From NCBI GenBank assembly GCA_003342895.1, contig PTFA01000317.1, positions 917,655 to 981,654 on the forward strand: a DNA stretch of 64,000 bases, read 5' to 3'. Below, in pieces: positions 29,401 through 43,500 of the stretch. How positions within the stretch are numbered: the stretch's first letter is position 1; each line of letters starts with the position of its first letter. Position numbers and translations under genes: made by a program. This DNA is from Casuarius casuarius. Taxonomy: Eukaryota > Chordata > Aves > Casuariiformes > Casuariidae. The notes under the pieces are model-generated. The model saw only the letters and a program-made list of their open reading frames with translations, did no database searches and was not told where the DNA came from.

Positions 29401-30100
29401 ATGCTCCAGGCAGGGAGACGNGAGCCTGGGATGCAACTTTTCACGCCATTCATTAAAAGCTGGATTAGGCTGCCAAAAAGCCAACCTTTCCGCAGGGAGG
29501 GGAAAAGGGAGAAAAGCACACCGAGGGGCCTCGAAGCCCAGGACGGGCTTTGCAGCCAGCTTTCAAGTGCGACAGCAGCACCGACACCATCCCACTTGCA
29601 CGATCGAAGTCATCAGCGCTCTGTTCTCCCAATTCCAGCATTTTATCTAACGGCATATTTGATTTTGGGACCTCCCACTTGTCCCCCCCCCAAATTCTTG
29701 TCCCCGTTTCAAGATAAGAGACCATCGTTCCTGCTTNCTCCTCACTCTTGGCAGCATTTGCATTCGTTTTTGCATGCCTGCTTTGCATCAGCCCTCTCAA
29801 TCACCTGCTTCCTACCGCTTTATTTCCAGGAATTAATTCCCACGCTGATGTTTCGCAATGGTGAGATACAAACTGCCAGCAGCTTTCAGCTTCATCGAGG
29901 GAAAAGTCGCTTTGCTTTCGGTGGCCTCGGCCTATGGGGAGGAAACTCCCCCCCACACACACACTTGCAGAACAAAATCACACACTAGATCAGTTTAGGG
30001 TGATGCCGAGCGACTTTACAAGTGTTGAACACCACTCTCCAACTGCACGCTGCCACTCAGCGAAACAGCTGTTTTAATAAGAGCTTACATCTTGAGCTGG
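11431..30100 (-). other. EIF4G3: EIF4G3 intron sequence, left half
   Basis: No coding exon can be supported here. Open frames are short, change strand at random and match no protein I know. Single-base ambiguities (n) begin at 21617. Minus-strand donors of good quality occur (for example 24205, 19999, 25830), but only the one at 24205 has a plausible acceptor close by. A/G homopolymers lie at about 25545-25570 and a T run near 28120. Confidence 0.7.
24206..24254 (-). other. Possible non-coding 5' exon of EIF4G3
   Basis: A 49-nt minus-strand segment bounded by acceptor TTCTGATTCAG and donor GCGCAG|GTAAGAG, both near consensus. It has no ATG, and the frame that would splice into the exon at 11430 has a stop. 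If real, it would be untranslated. The call is based on splice signals alone. Confidence 0.15.
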
Positions 30101-31640
30101 CTAATGCAATAAAAAAATTAAAGAGGACAACGCGGGGACTAATCCGGCGGGGAGGAGGGAAAGCTCGAGCCCCGGGACGAGCCCTTTGGCCCCCGCGCGC
30201 CTGCAGCCCGCGCCCGGGCGTTAATGCTCCGCCGCCACGTCCTGCTCCCGCGAGGATTTGCCGCGATCTGCTCACAGGATCCGCTTTTCTCCGCTAAAGG
30301 CAGGAAAGAAAACACCCCGCAGAGAGCGCCGGAGGCGGCGCGTCCTCGCCCAGCTTTTTTGCAACTTTTCCTGCGAATCGAGCGAACGGCCCAAATTCAC
30401 AAATATCGTTACCGCTCCCGAAATGTATGAACAATGCGAGTTGGGGCTGCTGGAAGAGAAAGGGGGGACTGAAAGTATTAACAAAAGCCCACAGCGCGCT
30501 GGCTGCGGCGAAAGCCAGCGCCTGAAAGGGCTCTTTGTCTTTCCGGTCAATGCGAGCCTATTCAACGGCCCGATATATAGCCGAGAGTGAGGGTGGGAGG
30601 AAGAAGAGTCCCGTCTCTTCAGGGGACGTCTCCTCCACTGCCAAGCCGCGAGGGGGAGAGGGCTCTCGGCTCTCCAAGCAGCCCGTAACCCCGGCATTGT
30701 CCGCGAACAAACGGGCGCCCGACGCGCGGCCCCGGCTCCCGCCGCACCTCCCGCGAGCGGGGACANGCAGCGCGGCAGCGGGACAGCTCGTTCCCAAAGA
30801 GCCGCCGGGGGCAACGTAAATAGTAAGCTATAGAAAAGAACCCCCCGTTCGGCTCTTCTGCCGTCCCTCCCTCCCGACAACGCGCTATTGTTCCCCTCCT
30901 GGGGCTGAGGAAACGTTTGTGCTCCTTCTCCCCGTCCTTCGCGTCTAGGAGCTGCTCCTCATTTCAGGATAATCATCCAGCAAGACACNCAAGCCTTTCA
31001 TAGCGAAAGGGAAAACGGAATAAAAATAGGATTGTATATCGATTCCATGCAACAAAATTTAAAAAATATCCCCTGCTTTTCTTAGCACCATGTATGAACT
31101 CAGCAGCGCTCGGTGGCTGAGCCAAAGACCAAAGGAGGGAGAAGGCAGGTCCGAGGCGGTGCCACTCGGCGCAGACGCGCACGACCTAGTNGGAAACGCG
31201 GCGCGGCAAGGGCGAGCGTTATCTCGAAGGGCCTGACGCTTGCCGGGGGGTTTTGCTTCCCCCAAACGCTGAAACGCAGCAACGCCCGGGTCCCTCGCCT
31301 CNGCTGCGCGGCCGCGAGGGCCCGGGCTGCGCTCGCACGTGACCCGACGAGGCCGGATCCTCCGCGTGGTTCGAGATGTGGCCTTTAAGCACCTCCAGCG
31401 AGCTGCACGCCCTGAGGAATAAAAACGCTATGCTATGAAAACCGACAGCCGCAAAAGCACGTATGTCTCGGCTCGCTCCTTCCCCGAGCCGGGCACCCGG
31501 CTCGCGTGTTGCCTGCCGAAACCACCTCGCCGGCCCGGAAGGGAGCGAGGTCCGAACGCTCGCCGCCTCCAAAATCTCGGCCCTTGCAAGGCGGTTTCTG
31601 CCCCAGGGCCTTGCAAGCAACCCTACAAAGGAAGCGCTGC
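30100..31640. promoter_or_regulatory. CpG-dense segment inside EIF4G3, possible alternative promoter
   Basis: About 1.5 kb with high GC and many CpG dinucleotides, clearly above the surrounding intron. It contains blocks such as CCCGGGACG, CCGCGCGCC and GGCGCCCGACGCGCG. A TATA-like TATATAG lies near 30573. No exon was recognised in it. An alternative EIF4G3 promoter or an intronic enhancer is the simplest reading, but this rests on base composition only. Confidence 0.45.
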
Positions 31641-34600
31641 TGCAAGGAAATAAAAATACAGTGCATATTTCCAGCCCTTCGACGTTTACGCACCTAACCG
31701 TAGGCTGCGAGGGGACCGCAGGGAGATCACCAGATGAAGCCGGTGGAGAAAAGATGTGACACGCTCGCGTACCCAGGTGTGGAGAAACCCGAGCGCAGGC
31801 TCCATTTCACCAAAGCAGGTTGACTTTAGACAACTCAATAAAACACAGAGTTGGTAAAACCCTGTGGCTTTGCACCACTAAACACGCTGCTGTGTTTAAG
31901 CACAAGCATTTCACTTCTGGGGACTCTGTTCCTATTTTTGGAGTTGGCCGAGGGGCAAGAAATTTCTTTATGAAGAGAATTAAACTAATTTCTTTGCCTT
32001 AAAGACAAGGGGTTGCTAATTGCAATCACAGCAATAACTTCTGCGAGAACAGCTTGTAAAGATAAAACTTTTCTCCCCCTGCCTCACAGCTGAACCGAAG
32101 GGAGTAAAACTCNGCCGTTACCACAGTTTTAATTAAATTTGATTGATAGCCCATTACGTAAGTATGCGCAAAGCCCNGGTTCGCACGGGGTGCTATTTCC
32201 TTTCAGGTTTTTCGATACAGAGAGACTCCAGGTCTTAACCGTTAAGATAAGGATCTCTTTCAAAGCACCNATCTGCTGGTTCCCTGGAAAACAGGGGGAG
32301 GCCTGCTTAAAAATACAAAATAACTGTGCAAAAAGTTACTTACGCCTGTGCGTCCCGTAGGCGAGCGGGGCACGGATGGGGACAAAACCAAGGGGACAAG
32401 ACGGGCGCACCGCTTCACCAGGAGCCCGAACGGCCTCCCGCCGGCGGCAGGAGCGGGGTTTGGGGTATTTCTTCGTTTCTTTGCAGGTGGGAAGCAGCTC
32501 CGTCGAGCGGGGCCGCTTGCAAAGCGGGAAAGGGGAACTGCAAAACCAANACCTCTTACGCAGCAAAGGGCGCTGCAAAAGTCGGATTTCACAACACGCT
32601 CTTGTATCGCCTCTTTTTTCAATGCCAGGGTGCCACGCGTTCACACACGCGGACGTCCGGTTACTGAAACACCCTCGGAGGTGGCGTTAATCAACAAGGA
32701 GAGAGGAGGAGATGGAACAGAAAAGCAGAAAGAGCAACAAAAAATCACCCCGGATAAATTCAGGTAATTCCTTACGTGCTAGAAATTCTAGCAGCAGCTG
32801 CTGCGACATGCAACCCCGACACCCAAGTCTTGGGAGAAACATGCTCCGTAAAACAGCTATTTCTGACTGGCAATGACTTGGGTGTTAATTTGCAACTCCG
32901 GCACTACCTACAGAGATAGTATATTGATGGGCAATTTTCTTTCACCATGCTAACCATAAGTGAAAGACCGCGGTGCTGATGATGAAGAACAAAATGCAGC
33001 AGGGTAGGTTTTACTTACGTATATTTTTAAACTCAGCATGCATCAAGCAGCAACTTGAATACAAAGTCTTTACTCCAAAGCTTTAATGTTACCGCCGTAG
33101 GTACGAGAGCATCAGTAATGCCTGCCTGAAAGGACACTTCGTTTTCAGGTAAATCAAGACGTAAATATTTGTTCTACTTACTTCTGCTTTATACAGACCA
33201 GAAGAACTGATCAAAGATAACAACATGCTTTTTGAGATGCAATTATGAAACACCAGCATTTAGAAACCAAACCATTTATAATAGAAGTTACTCAATAAAG
33301 AAAGAGGGAAAAAAAAGAAGTTCTCTTGTAGTCTGTTACATGGCACTCAAGAAACTTGAATATTCCTCTAAAAAAAAGATCATAAGAAAGAAAGACATAA
33401 GAAAAAACAGATTAAAAACCTCAAATTTCTTGAGGCCACTGAAAGAACGTAGCTGCCACAGCTCNGGTAGCTTCAAGCCCCAACTGCTGGGCTCTTCGCT
33501 ACTTCCAATGTGAACACTCAAGTTGCAAGACAGCAAACACGGCTTATAAACAGGCGATAAGGGACAAAGGACAGGACTGAAAGATGCATCAGGAAAGGTT
33601 TCCAGTTTTTACGTTCCTCGCTTTCACCGAGCCGCTCNCTGTAAAGGGGACGACGCGCGCTTCCAGTACAGAGATCTTAATCAGTCCATTGGTTTGAGCT
33701 CAACCACGTTCTGCAGCTGCCCGGGTCTGCTCCGAGATTGCAGCTGGTCTGAGGACACCCACACGGGCAGGTATTCTTTTAAAATATTTTACCATCCCCT
33801 GGCGTCACACGGAAAGGCTACCGAAGCCTTGCACGTGCTTCTCATCCAGGCAGGAAAATGAGAGAGCATCCCCAGATCTTACCTCTTCCAGAGCCTCAAC
33901 ACGCTGCCTTTGAGGCAAGCCAGCCTCCGGAGGAGCTGGAGACCAGCCGTGGTTAGGTACGAGCTCTCCCTCGGTGACCTACCAGCCCCGAAGACAAAAC
34001 CAAAACCAAAACCTCCGGGTGGGTGTTTTGGAGGTGGCAAAGAGAAGCCCAGCCTGGGAAGGGCGACGCACAGCACACNGATTCACAAGTCCCACTTAGC
34101 GCTAAGTAACTATTTGTTTTAAAGCGNTGTGAGATTAACTCCATGCAAACATCGGCCTTTTTAGGGCCACGCTGACACAAGCTGCTAAGGGGAAGCTGAC
34201 ATTACTACTACACACAAATAAAGTGATGCTACTGAAGAGGGTTCGCTAGGCACAGGCATTGCTAGTTTTTGTTTTTAGGGCAATCACTCTTTTCACTGGA
34301 AAAACTATTTTGTTGCAATTTCCCTGTTCTTAAGNGCAATTTAGCAAATCAGGCGTTCTGGTACTCTGCAGAATGGGGGCACGCCAAAGCAAGGAAGCTC
34401 CTTCAAAACAAGCCAGATTCACTCAGACGTTCACCTCTCGTGGCAGCAATTCCACTTCCCTCTACTCAATCCCCTTGCAACCTGGTTCTCCTCTTCTTCT
34501 CTTTGCCCACAGTGAAGAACAAATAAAAACTCTGCTGCCTCCCGAGAACAACCCCCAAATGGATGGTTAACTTGGTGAAAGCCATCGTGTCGCCGATCTT

Positions 34601-34968
34601 AAAACTATTGGTAGCCGATTTCACCAAGAGANCCTTTGAAAAGACACCTGGATTTTCAACACTCTACTGTCAGCAGAGACCCTCCAATTAAGCANAGTTT
34701 TCACCTCTAATTCCTCCGGACACCTCTCCTGGTCAACAGCTATCATCCAGATAAGACCTACTATTTTCTTGAGCTGGAGATGTAAAGCTACGGCAAAGGA
34801 GCAGTTTGGTTCCCATGACAGAGAAGACGCAGCTAAGCAGCAGCTACAACACGCAGCTGCTCCTGCACCACGCGGCCCTTGCAAGATGCACCCTCACATT
34901 TCCACAAACCCAGGTCCCCTTAAGGCACGTAGCTGAAGTTAACACATGTAAAAAGGCTCAGGACATGG

Positions 34969-35020
34969 CAATTCACNCCGTAATACTTGCAATTCANGCC
35001 GTAATACTTGCAATTCACGG
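34969..35020. repeat. 21-bp tandem repeat, about 2.5 copies
   Basis: The unit CAATTCACGCCGTAATACTTG is repeated at 34969, 34990 and 35011 (the last copy partial). Two copies carry an n at almost the same place, which suggests unresolved read disagreement in the repeat. Confidence 0.85.
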
Positions 35021-38000
35021 CTGGGGAAGAGGGCAGGGCTGAGGCGACGCGCTGATGCTAAGTGAGTTCTTGTGAAAATCTGGCTGAGGAGTTTTTAGTG
35101 CTTTGAAAGAGGAGAGCAACAAGTCTCGGGACTTGCAACATCATCCCGTTAGGCCTCCCGACAGGAAAGGCTTTCGGACGTTTGCAATAACTGAAGCACC
35201 TGCTCAGGCAAATTTTATTCGCATCCTGGAGACAATTCATACCTGAGCTTTTCTCTTCCAAGATATCCAAGAGAGAAAGGTGGTTAAGTTTGCAGCGACT
35301 CACAAAGCTCCTTCCCAACACAGCTCCGATGTTTCCCGAATACAAAAGGAGCTTAGGTCCTGCCACCACCACCACCACCGCACTGCTGGACTCGCTTCTA
35401 CTCACGTATTTGAGCTGCGCTTTGGGCAGAAACCTCAGAGCTGCCTCGAGCGCTCCTTTGTGCCGAACAGCAAAGTTGGGCACGACGTGTTTACTAAGGT
35501 ATGTGTTAACAGAACGAAACAGCAAGGGTAAAACCGAAGAAGATCCACGCTGTCAAAGGGCATTTTGATCAGGCTGCCCTCGGAGCGACGGTATTGACTA
35601 TTTGGGGAGCGGCGCATACCGATTCCGGTCTAAAAATAACTGGATTACAGGAGTGACAGTCAATTCTAACTCCATTATTCAAATCTTGATTAAATCTAAC
35701 GTCGAGCATGTTTCTTAATCAACCTGCCTCAAGTGACTACTTGAAGGCTAATCTCTCAAAGCCTTTTTCCAGGCTAGAGGAGATTCTTCTATAGTCTTAA
35801 CACACCAAGGAGCAGGTAGAACATGAAAACGATTAAGCACAAAGCTTGTTCTTTCCAAAAATATTTGGCAAAGCGCTGGATGTTTTTTTTGTCTGTTTCA
35901 TATAAACACGATGTAAAATGAAGTTATAACAAAGTCTCAAAACGCCCTTCAGCATCTAAAAACGAGCTAAGCGGGGAGGGAAGAAAGCCTCTTGAACAAG
36001 GCACTTCTTAGTATGGTGCAACAGAAAAAAAATCCTTGGATGCTGTTAACTGCTTTTATTCTTGCAATTAGCTACAACAGAAGGAAAAAAAGAAAAAAGC
36101 ATTACCTGAAAGACAGAGATATCTTAACACTGCTTTCTTCTGCGAGGTTCTTCTATACTGGCCTCTGGCTACCAAGCGTTTTGGAAATGTTAAAAAACAT
36201 ATTTACGTAAGAAACTGTTTAGCAGAGAAATGCCTGCGCGTTTGACAGGCGATCCTGCCCGCTGCAAGCCTCTTCCCAGAGGCGACGGAGGCAAAGACGC
36301 TGCCAGAACACATCCAGCCGCCGGCTCGGGACGTTGCTGCCCCAGCTGATAACCAGCACCACCGCGGTCGAGGCCAACCGCACCCCCCGTTTTGTCAGTT
36401 TAAAACCCTCCAACTCCTCCCCAGGCAGCTCCTATAAAATGATCCTTTTTTAAAACTTTTACGGACGGAAGAGGACAAGAGGGTGCGGAGAAGAAAAGAC
36501 AGGCAGGGAAAGCTTACCTCCCGGGCCGCTTTACGGAGCCAGGCTACGGAGCAAAGCGATTGCAACCATCGCCATGGGGCGATCATAAAAAGAGATCACA
36601 GTCTCACATCAAATGACTGCGTGAGACTAAGCAAATGNCCCGGTAAACGCTGTAAAAATACACACAGCGCAGCTGCAAGCGCGCTTGCTTGGCTAAAACC
36701 ACACGGTAGCAATCAGGAGTGAGTCACGGGAGAACGAGGTCTCGAGCTCGCATTTGGCCAAGCGACACGCGCCAGCCCACTCCTCCCTAGATTTACTTTA
36801 GCTTTTGTCCCGTTCTAAAAGTAGCAGCTATAGCTCTTCTGCTCTCCTCTAGATCTTCAGTTCCATCAGCTGCCTATCTGCATCTAGTTTAGCAGNAAAA
36901 AGAGTATTTTAATAAAATGCCACAGACAAGGAACAAGCCATACCTACCTTCTACTTTTCACGTTCCATAACACAACCGCTGATGTAACATTAAAGTTATA
37001 TATTGTAAAATACCTCTGTATTCTACTCTATCATTGGGCTTAAAACAATTCATACTGCAATATCCAAAACACAGAGTATCGCATGTGAACTGAATCGCAT
37101 TTCAAAAAACCAGATACCCTCGAATTGAGCATACCTCCGCCCCACGATCAGCAGCTGACGCAGCAGCTTCTGGCTCGATACCAGCAGCACGCATGCTCGC
37201 AGCGAGGCTCAGACCCGCTCGGACACNGTTCACGCGTTGCTTCGGGGTAAACACGCTCTGTGGTCCGGGTCCGACAGCCGGGGACGGCTGCAAAGCGTTC
37301 GGGGAGGACGACTTACCCCGGGCGAGAAGCCGCGCTAGCGGAGCAGCTCCTCTGTGCCGAGAGCCGCGCCAGCAAGGGGAGCCTGGGGTTGTTTGCCTCC
37401 CCGAGCAGTTACTTAACACACAAAGTTATTTCTAAACAGAGTTTGTACTGCAAANACATAGCCAGTTAAGAACGTTAAAAAGTCCAAACAGAGAAAGCGC
37501 AGAGGGCTGGATGGCATCGCTAACGGGCTCGAGGAAGACAGAGCAGGAGGGAACCCTCTATCTCATCGCAAACAGCAGAAACAGAAGTGACTGTGGCAAG
37601 TATTAAAAGCAGTAGCAAGCTGTAGAAAAAGATATGCAATTTTACTTTTCCAGTGGGAGACTATTAGACACCCCAGGAAAAAAAATCCTTTGGTTTTCTG
37701 GACAGTCTGCTGAAAAGCCTTCCTTCTACCTCGCTATTAGCTTTTATTCAACGTGCGGCCTGGTGCAAAGCTCACACGGGCACTACAGCCTCGCTTCCCT
37801 AAAACCGAATTCACACAGTAAAACCTTACGGCTCCAATTTCCATAATTATTTGCATCTAGGGGCATGTTGTTACAGGACTGGGGCGGGGGAAGTTCCCAG
37901 GACAGAAACGAAAGCGTCTAAATTTCTGTAATTCACTAAAACACGGCTTATTCATTTTTATCATCCAACGCATTTTATTAACGCAGGACTCTCCTCCCTG

Positions 38001-39657
38001 GGCTATTTACTTTGAACCTTGTACCCTAAAAACACGAGGCTGTAGCTCATAAGGCGTTCCCACAACACGCACAGCCCTTCTCCCCGGCACGGCCCCGGCT
38101 TACGACGCCGGGCGTTCAGGACCCTACGGCAGCAACCACAGACCCCCGTCCCGAGCTTTCCCTCTGCGTGATAACCACGGACATCAGCCACCAGCCTAGG
38201 AGTTCACTCTCTCATTCACTGGGCTACGTTTCCTACCGCGTCTCTAATACTTCACGCTGTGGCTTCATGGTAAAATTGAACGCTCGACTGGTCGAGCTGT
38301 CAGGAGGCATCACGGTGACAGCGGCGTTGTCACCCNGATTGATCGTCCTGCCACGAGCCCAGAAACGAATTCCCAAAGCGCACCTCTCCAGAGCACTGAC
38401 GCTCGTTCCAACTCCCAGTTTTGTAACGCCTCATCATTTTCCCCCATAATCTTTATTTCAGCGGTTTATCAAAATGAATTCAAATCAAAAGCACCCTTTT
38501 GCCACGTGCAGACTGTATGACTTCTACGTTAAAATCCCATGCTATGCAAAACGAAATCCTGAAAAAGCAGGCACCTACTGAAGACACAGCGATGCAGCTT
38601 ATACGGCTGCACAAAAATTGCAGTTCAGAGAGTGATACAGGTTGGAAAGATCTCTGGGTGCCTTTGGTCCAATCCTCCACATCTTCCCTTTTTCCTCCAA
38701 AGGCCTCTGGGCTGCAAACTTTGCACACACCTCGACGGGATACCTTACGGAAAAGAGTAGTAGCGACGATACNTTTATCCCAGCTGAACCCGTTTTAATG
38801 CTAGGCACAATAGAGACGCCATTTAAAGTAAGATTTNACAGGAACACAACCATGTTAGATGTCTGAAGTGGAAATCCATACCATAACATNCTAGTCTTCA
38901 ACGCACCTACAGATGAACAGTACATCAGCTTCAGAGCGTTTCTCATTTAAAAAAAAAAACTTTTACCTCCACTAGCTCTGCCGGTCGAATTCGGGCCGCA
39001 AACACAGCGGTAAACCGGGGAAGGCAGGCTGCATCTTCTACACGCAACTACCAAGGAAGATTTCCAAGCGCACGTCTCCCTCCTTATCACGCAAATTGGC
39101 TTCTGTAGTAATTTTACAGACCTGGACGAAGAGGCAGCTGGAAGCCGGTGAAGATGAACCTGCTGGGCTGCACCGCACGCGCCAGGAGAGGAACGGGAAC
39201 CGCCGGAGCTGGCTCTGCCTGCTTGGAGCCGAGGATCGTGTGCCCAAACGCCGACGGGACGCTCCTGAACGCCCCACAGCCGAACACACTGAGCAAACGG
39301 GACCGCTCCTTCTTTGACCAGCGTAACATCCCAGTTCTGCTGGTTTCAGTGGAGAAGCAGCAAAATCGTTGCATTTGTAGCAGGTCCTCAAACGGGAGAT
39401 TGCAAACTTCCGAATAAGCACACGTGGACGTTACCCAACCGTTTGGCTTTCACCATTGCCATGGCAATGAGTGACATTACCTGTTAAAACACGCGCAGGG
39501 AGGTACCGAAGACTGCACTGGTTGTTAGTGCTATTTTAGCAGCCTTTTATCAGATTAACTGTACTCAAGACAAACACTACGGCNTGGGGAGGGGGAGGAA
39601 GAGAGCACAAGGATTTGCTCCGGTTTGAGCACGCTGAATTCAGTCTTCAGCGCGAAC

Positions 39658-39687
39658 CATATGGATGAATTTGGTCTCATCCATATG
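39658..39687. repeat. Perfect 11-bp inverted repeat with 8-nt loop
   Basis: CATATGGATGA at 39658-39668 and its exact reverse complement at 39677-39687 enclose the loop ATTTGGTC. It can form a hairpin in DNA or in the EIF4G3 pre-mRNA. There is no sign that it is a pre-miRNA, as the stem is too short. Confidence 0.85.
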
Positions 39688-41347
39688 CACAATGGAAGGA
39701 TACAGAAGCAAGTGACAGACAGCAAAAAATGGAAATAATAATTACTAGTCCAAACAGTGAGAGAATTTCTAGCAAAATACATATAATACTCATTAAAAGA
39801 GCTGTCCCCCCACCCCGATCAGATGTGCTGGTAAAGCTAAGAGGTCCAACTAATGCACATCAGCCTCATCAGCAGTTTCCCAGAGACAAGCGTCAGCTTT
39901 AGACTTCAGAAGCGCCCCTTAAAATTTCTCTTTAATTCAAAATAACGAGGAGGTCGCCAGGCTAGCAAGAATTGCAGCTTCTAACGTTGCTCCTCTCCTG
40001 CAGCAATAAGGCATCCCAAGCATCGCGAGCTACTTCGCTATCCGAGAGCTAACTTGAGGCAACGCTCAGACACTGCATTTGGTCACCCAGAGTTTCCACA
40101 GGGTCAGGTGGGCCCAACCANGTTGTTTTTTCAAGGAGAAAATTCCTATTCCTAAGCAAAAACACTGTCTTAAGCACAACACAGTAAAAATTAGGACGGA
40201 GCTAGACAACAAGGAAAAGCNGTCCACGCCTGACAAGCGAGCTCTTCTCGCTTCTCCTGCTGGGGGTGGAAGCTTAGCAGACCGNCCCGAGATCTCCCAA
40301 ATCCTGAATGACGTTTCTGCATTTTAGCTCAGCCGGTGAGACTCCAAACTCCCTGGCGCAGACTAAGTTATCCCCGCCTGCATCACTTCCCAGCGAGGCT
40401 GTATTCCCCCACTAACACACTCCCAACTGCAGGCGAGAGCTGCATTGCCAAGGGAAGAAACAGCTCTCCACCCCTCCTCGGTTCTCGCCTGTTCAGTGCT
40501 GTGCTCCACTTTCTCTTTACATGCACTTTGCGGGTTGATTAATACTCATCTCAGATGACGAGATGTCTAGTAACTCGGGTTTTATATCACTCCTCACCAT
40601 AACTCTCGCTACGGCACGCGCGTTTTACTAGAAAGCTTTCTGCTGACTATCCCCACGACTGACGTCCAGACGTTCGGTAAGACGTTCTGGATAGAGCTCC
40701 TGGCTATAAAACTCACATGTTCCTACTCTGCCAGAATCTGAATTTGGTGACAGTACAATTCATTCATTTATTTAATGATATTAATGTCAGGCTGAGTGGA
40801 TAAAGTGTGCTTTGGCTTCAGCAAGCAGAGATGGGGATTGGGCCAAATACCGGCAGCAATTATTTTGGTTAANGTCTGCAATACCAGGTACCACGGCGAC
40901 AGACAGTACGACAAAATTTTAAACTGGTGTGGGAAGGTGGGAGGAATTATTTCAAGTTAAACCTGGTACACAAAACCTCACAACCGTATATTTAAACATA
41001 CAGCAAGTAGTTTCAATCCATGAACGTTTTCTAAAGGTTTTATTTAAGATTTTTGGAACTATAATCAATACAATTAAGCTGAACGGCTTAAGCTCACAAA
41101 ACAGCCTATAAATTACACTTTGCAATATCCGCATAGCAATAAAAATGGATTTTTTTTTTTTAAGAGATAAACATAAAAGCACTTTGAAACCTATTTTAAG
41201 ACACAACGCTGAAGTAAAACACATGAAACGCAAGTTGCACAGACAGGTCGAGAGCTGAACTATTTGCGTTTCACAAACTTCAACTACAAAACAGAGCCCA
41301 AACGAGGAAAGTATTTGAAGTGAGACCATCCAGTAACTCCTACTTAC

Positions 41348-41361
41348 ATTTCTGTAAGCAT
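41348..41361 (-). other. Candidate EIF4G3 start-codon exon (alternative)
   Basis: An ATG at 41361-41359, four codons and then two bases before donor AGAAAT|GTAAGT. It is phase-compatible with the exon at 11430 and would give MLTEI followed by LPRGP. The context of the ATG is weak and the acceptor unclear. Another frame of the same stretch (APFVADAYRN) also looks protein-like, so the call is speculative. Confidence 0.12.
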
Positions 41362-43462
41362 CAGCCACAAAGGGTGCCTCAAGCTGATACTAACTATATA
41401 TTCTAGAGCAGACCAAGCTCAAAAAATGTCTCGGCAGCTCAAGAAATAGTACATCCATAATAGCGCCTTCTACACAAATTTTACAATGCTAAAATTGGGC
41501 ATGAATCACCAACTGCTGAAATCCCTTTCCCAACATATTCCAGAGCTCAAGATGCACCATGAATTGCACATCAGAAGTCAGAAGAAACAAGCTTCAAATG
41601 CCTCTTGATTTAGGTTCTTGACTTGCCTCAAAAGAAACAGCATAGATTATCTATCTTCAGCGATCGTTCCCTGCCAAGTTCTCTTTCAAATATAATATAC
41701 ATATTGAGTCTGCCTAATTTATCAGCTGTACATAGCAAAACAAAATTTCTAGCGTGAAGCCTTAAGCCCTCATACACTACAAGCTAGAATAAAGACTTCC
41801 AAAAAGTTTTCAGACAAGATTTCAGTCTGAATTTTGTTTCGAGATTTGACAGTTCTGAGGAAGATCTCGCCANAGTCCAAGGACAAAAGGGCTAGGTCTC
41901 TCCGCTTAGCGGGAAGACGGATTTTTACAGGCATTTCCTTTCTTCGGGACGTTAGGATCCTGTTCAAGTCGGTGGCTGACTAAAAAACCAGAGCTGCAAG
42001 TAGTGCCACTACAAATTCTTTCCCTTTGATTCTTGCAGTAGGAGTCTCCTGTTGGAAGGTCTGTTTAATCCGAAAAGACTGAAGACTTCTGCCTTTTTTT
42101 TTTTTTTTGCTTTTCAGCAAAAGAACAAGCGTAAGCCCAGAAAGATACCAGTTTCAAGACACACAGTAACTTCTATGACTCCTCTACATCACAGCCTGGC
42201 GTAAAAGAGGGAAATCTCTTTTTCAGACCACCCTTAGCACAGCCATAGAGTTAGTTCAAACATATTTTCAAAAGCCCGTAGCAACACAGACATTTAAATC
42301 AGACCAGTTTCAGTAATTCAGTAACTCGCATCGTTACTCTCGCACATGAGTCAAACCGAAACGCAAACAAATACACGATCTTTCGGCAACCAGAGAGGAT
42401 CAGTGCAATGTTTAGCACCTTCCACCTTGCCAAGACTTCCCAAACTCAGGAAAACTTGCATTATTTAATTAAGGTCTTGAACTGTATTAAGTCTCCTTTG
42501 TTTGGGGTGGTCAAACAAAGTGGGCTGGCCTTCTCGTTGGAGATTTCTGCACAGTTACTCCCATATACTTACTATTATTTTTATAATACTCTTCTTCCAG
42601 AAGAAGAGAGTCTCATTCCTGCAGAGTTCAACCACTCGGAAAGGAGCAGCTGCTCTGTACATGTAGACAAGTCCCAGCCCATTTCAACATCTCACTGACA
42701 GTTTCGGAGAACGCTACCGATATTGGTCAAGGACAGCACATGTGTTTTCCCTGTCGAGACGCACATTTTAGAAGCCACTTTGCTTTTCTTAAGGCATATT
42801 TAAAACTCTGGAAATATTTTGACTCTCATCTAGAGCAAAGGTATGCAGAGGTGTCACAATGAACAGCAAAAATATATCATCTTTGGTAGAAGAAGAATTG
42901 GTATAAACATTATACAACCTAAGGAGGCCTTAGTGCTTTGCACTGGGTGGGAAACTAGTCCATCTCTGTCCATCTCAGGTGACTACAAAGAAGCCAAAGA
43001 TAAAAACAATTTTTATAGTACAATAAGAATAGAGAACATGTAATTTTCCTTTCAGGAAAGGAAAAAAAAAATGCTGTCCCATTAACCTAGTTATATGCCC
43101 AGCAGCAATTTGACTCAAGTCCCATCAGCAACAACATGCCATCGCCTACTACGAGAAGGAAGAGCGCGTTCTGGGACATCTTCCAAAAGTATATAATAAA
43201 ACATAAGAATAACATGTACTAGAAAATTTCACTAGCCTAAAAGCTTTCTTTTTTTCTTGCTCGCCTCCCTTTGATCCTTTTCTTTAAGAGTCTATTCTAT
43301 TTTCTTCTTCCAGCTGCTCCACATCACCATTTCCTACTTGGGAGGCCAAACCAAGTCCACAGCTTGGAATGGAAAGCTGTGCGTACGAGAAGCTCTTGGA
43401 AGTACCATCAAACGCACAGCGCACCACTATGAGAAATCACATCAACTACGTTCTCTTAGATT

Positions 43463-43500
43463 ACATACATACATATACATATATATATATATATATATAT
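43463..43500. repeat. (CATA)n/(TA)n microsatellite
   Basis: A run of CATA units grading into about eleven TA dinucleotides in intronic DNA. Confidence 0.9.

Noticed and set aside
37135..37194. Minus-strand ATG segment of 20 codons (MRAAGIEPEAAAS...) before donor GCGGAG|GTATGC
   Set aside because: Protein-like and near a small CpG-rich patch, but it ends in phase 0, so it cannot splice directly to the exon at 11430. It would need an intermediate exon that I could not find.
38636..38700. GGTTGGAAAGATCTCTGGGT, similar to the start of the 3' end of avian CR1 elements
   Set aside because: The resemblance covers about 40 bases only and the expected CR1 continuation is missing.
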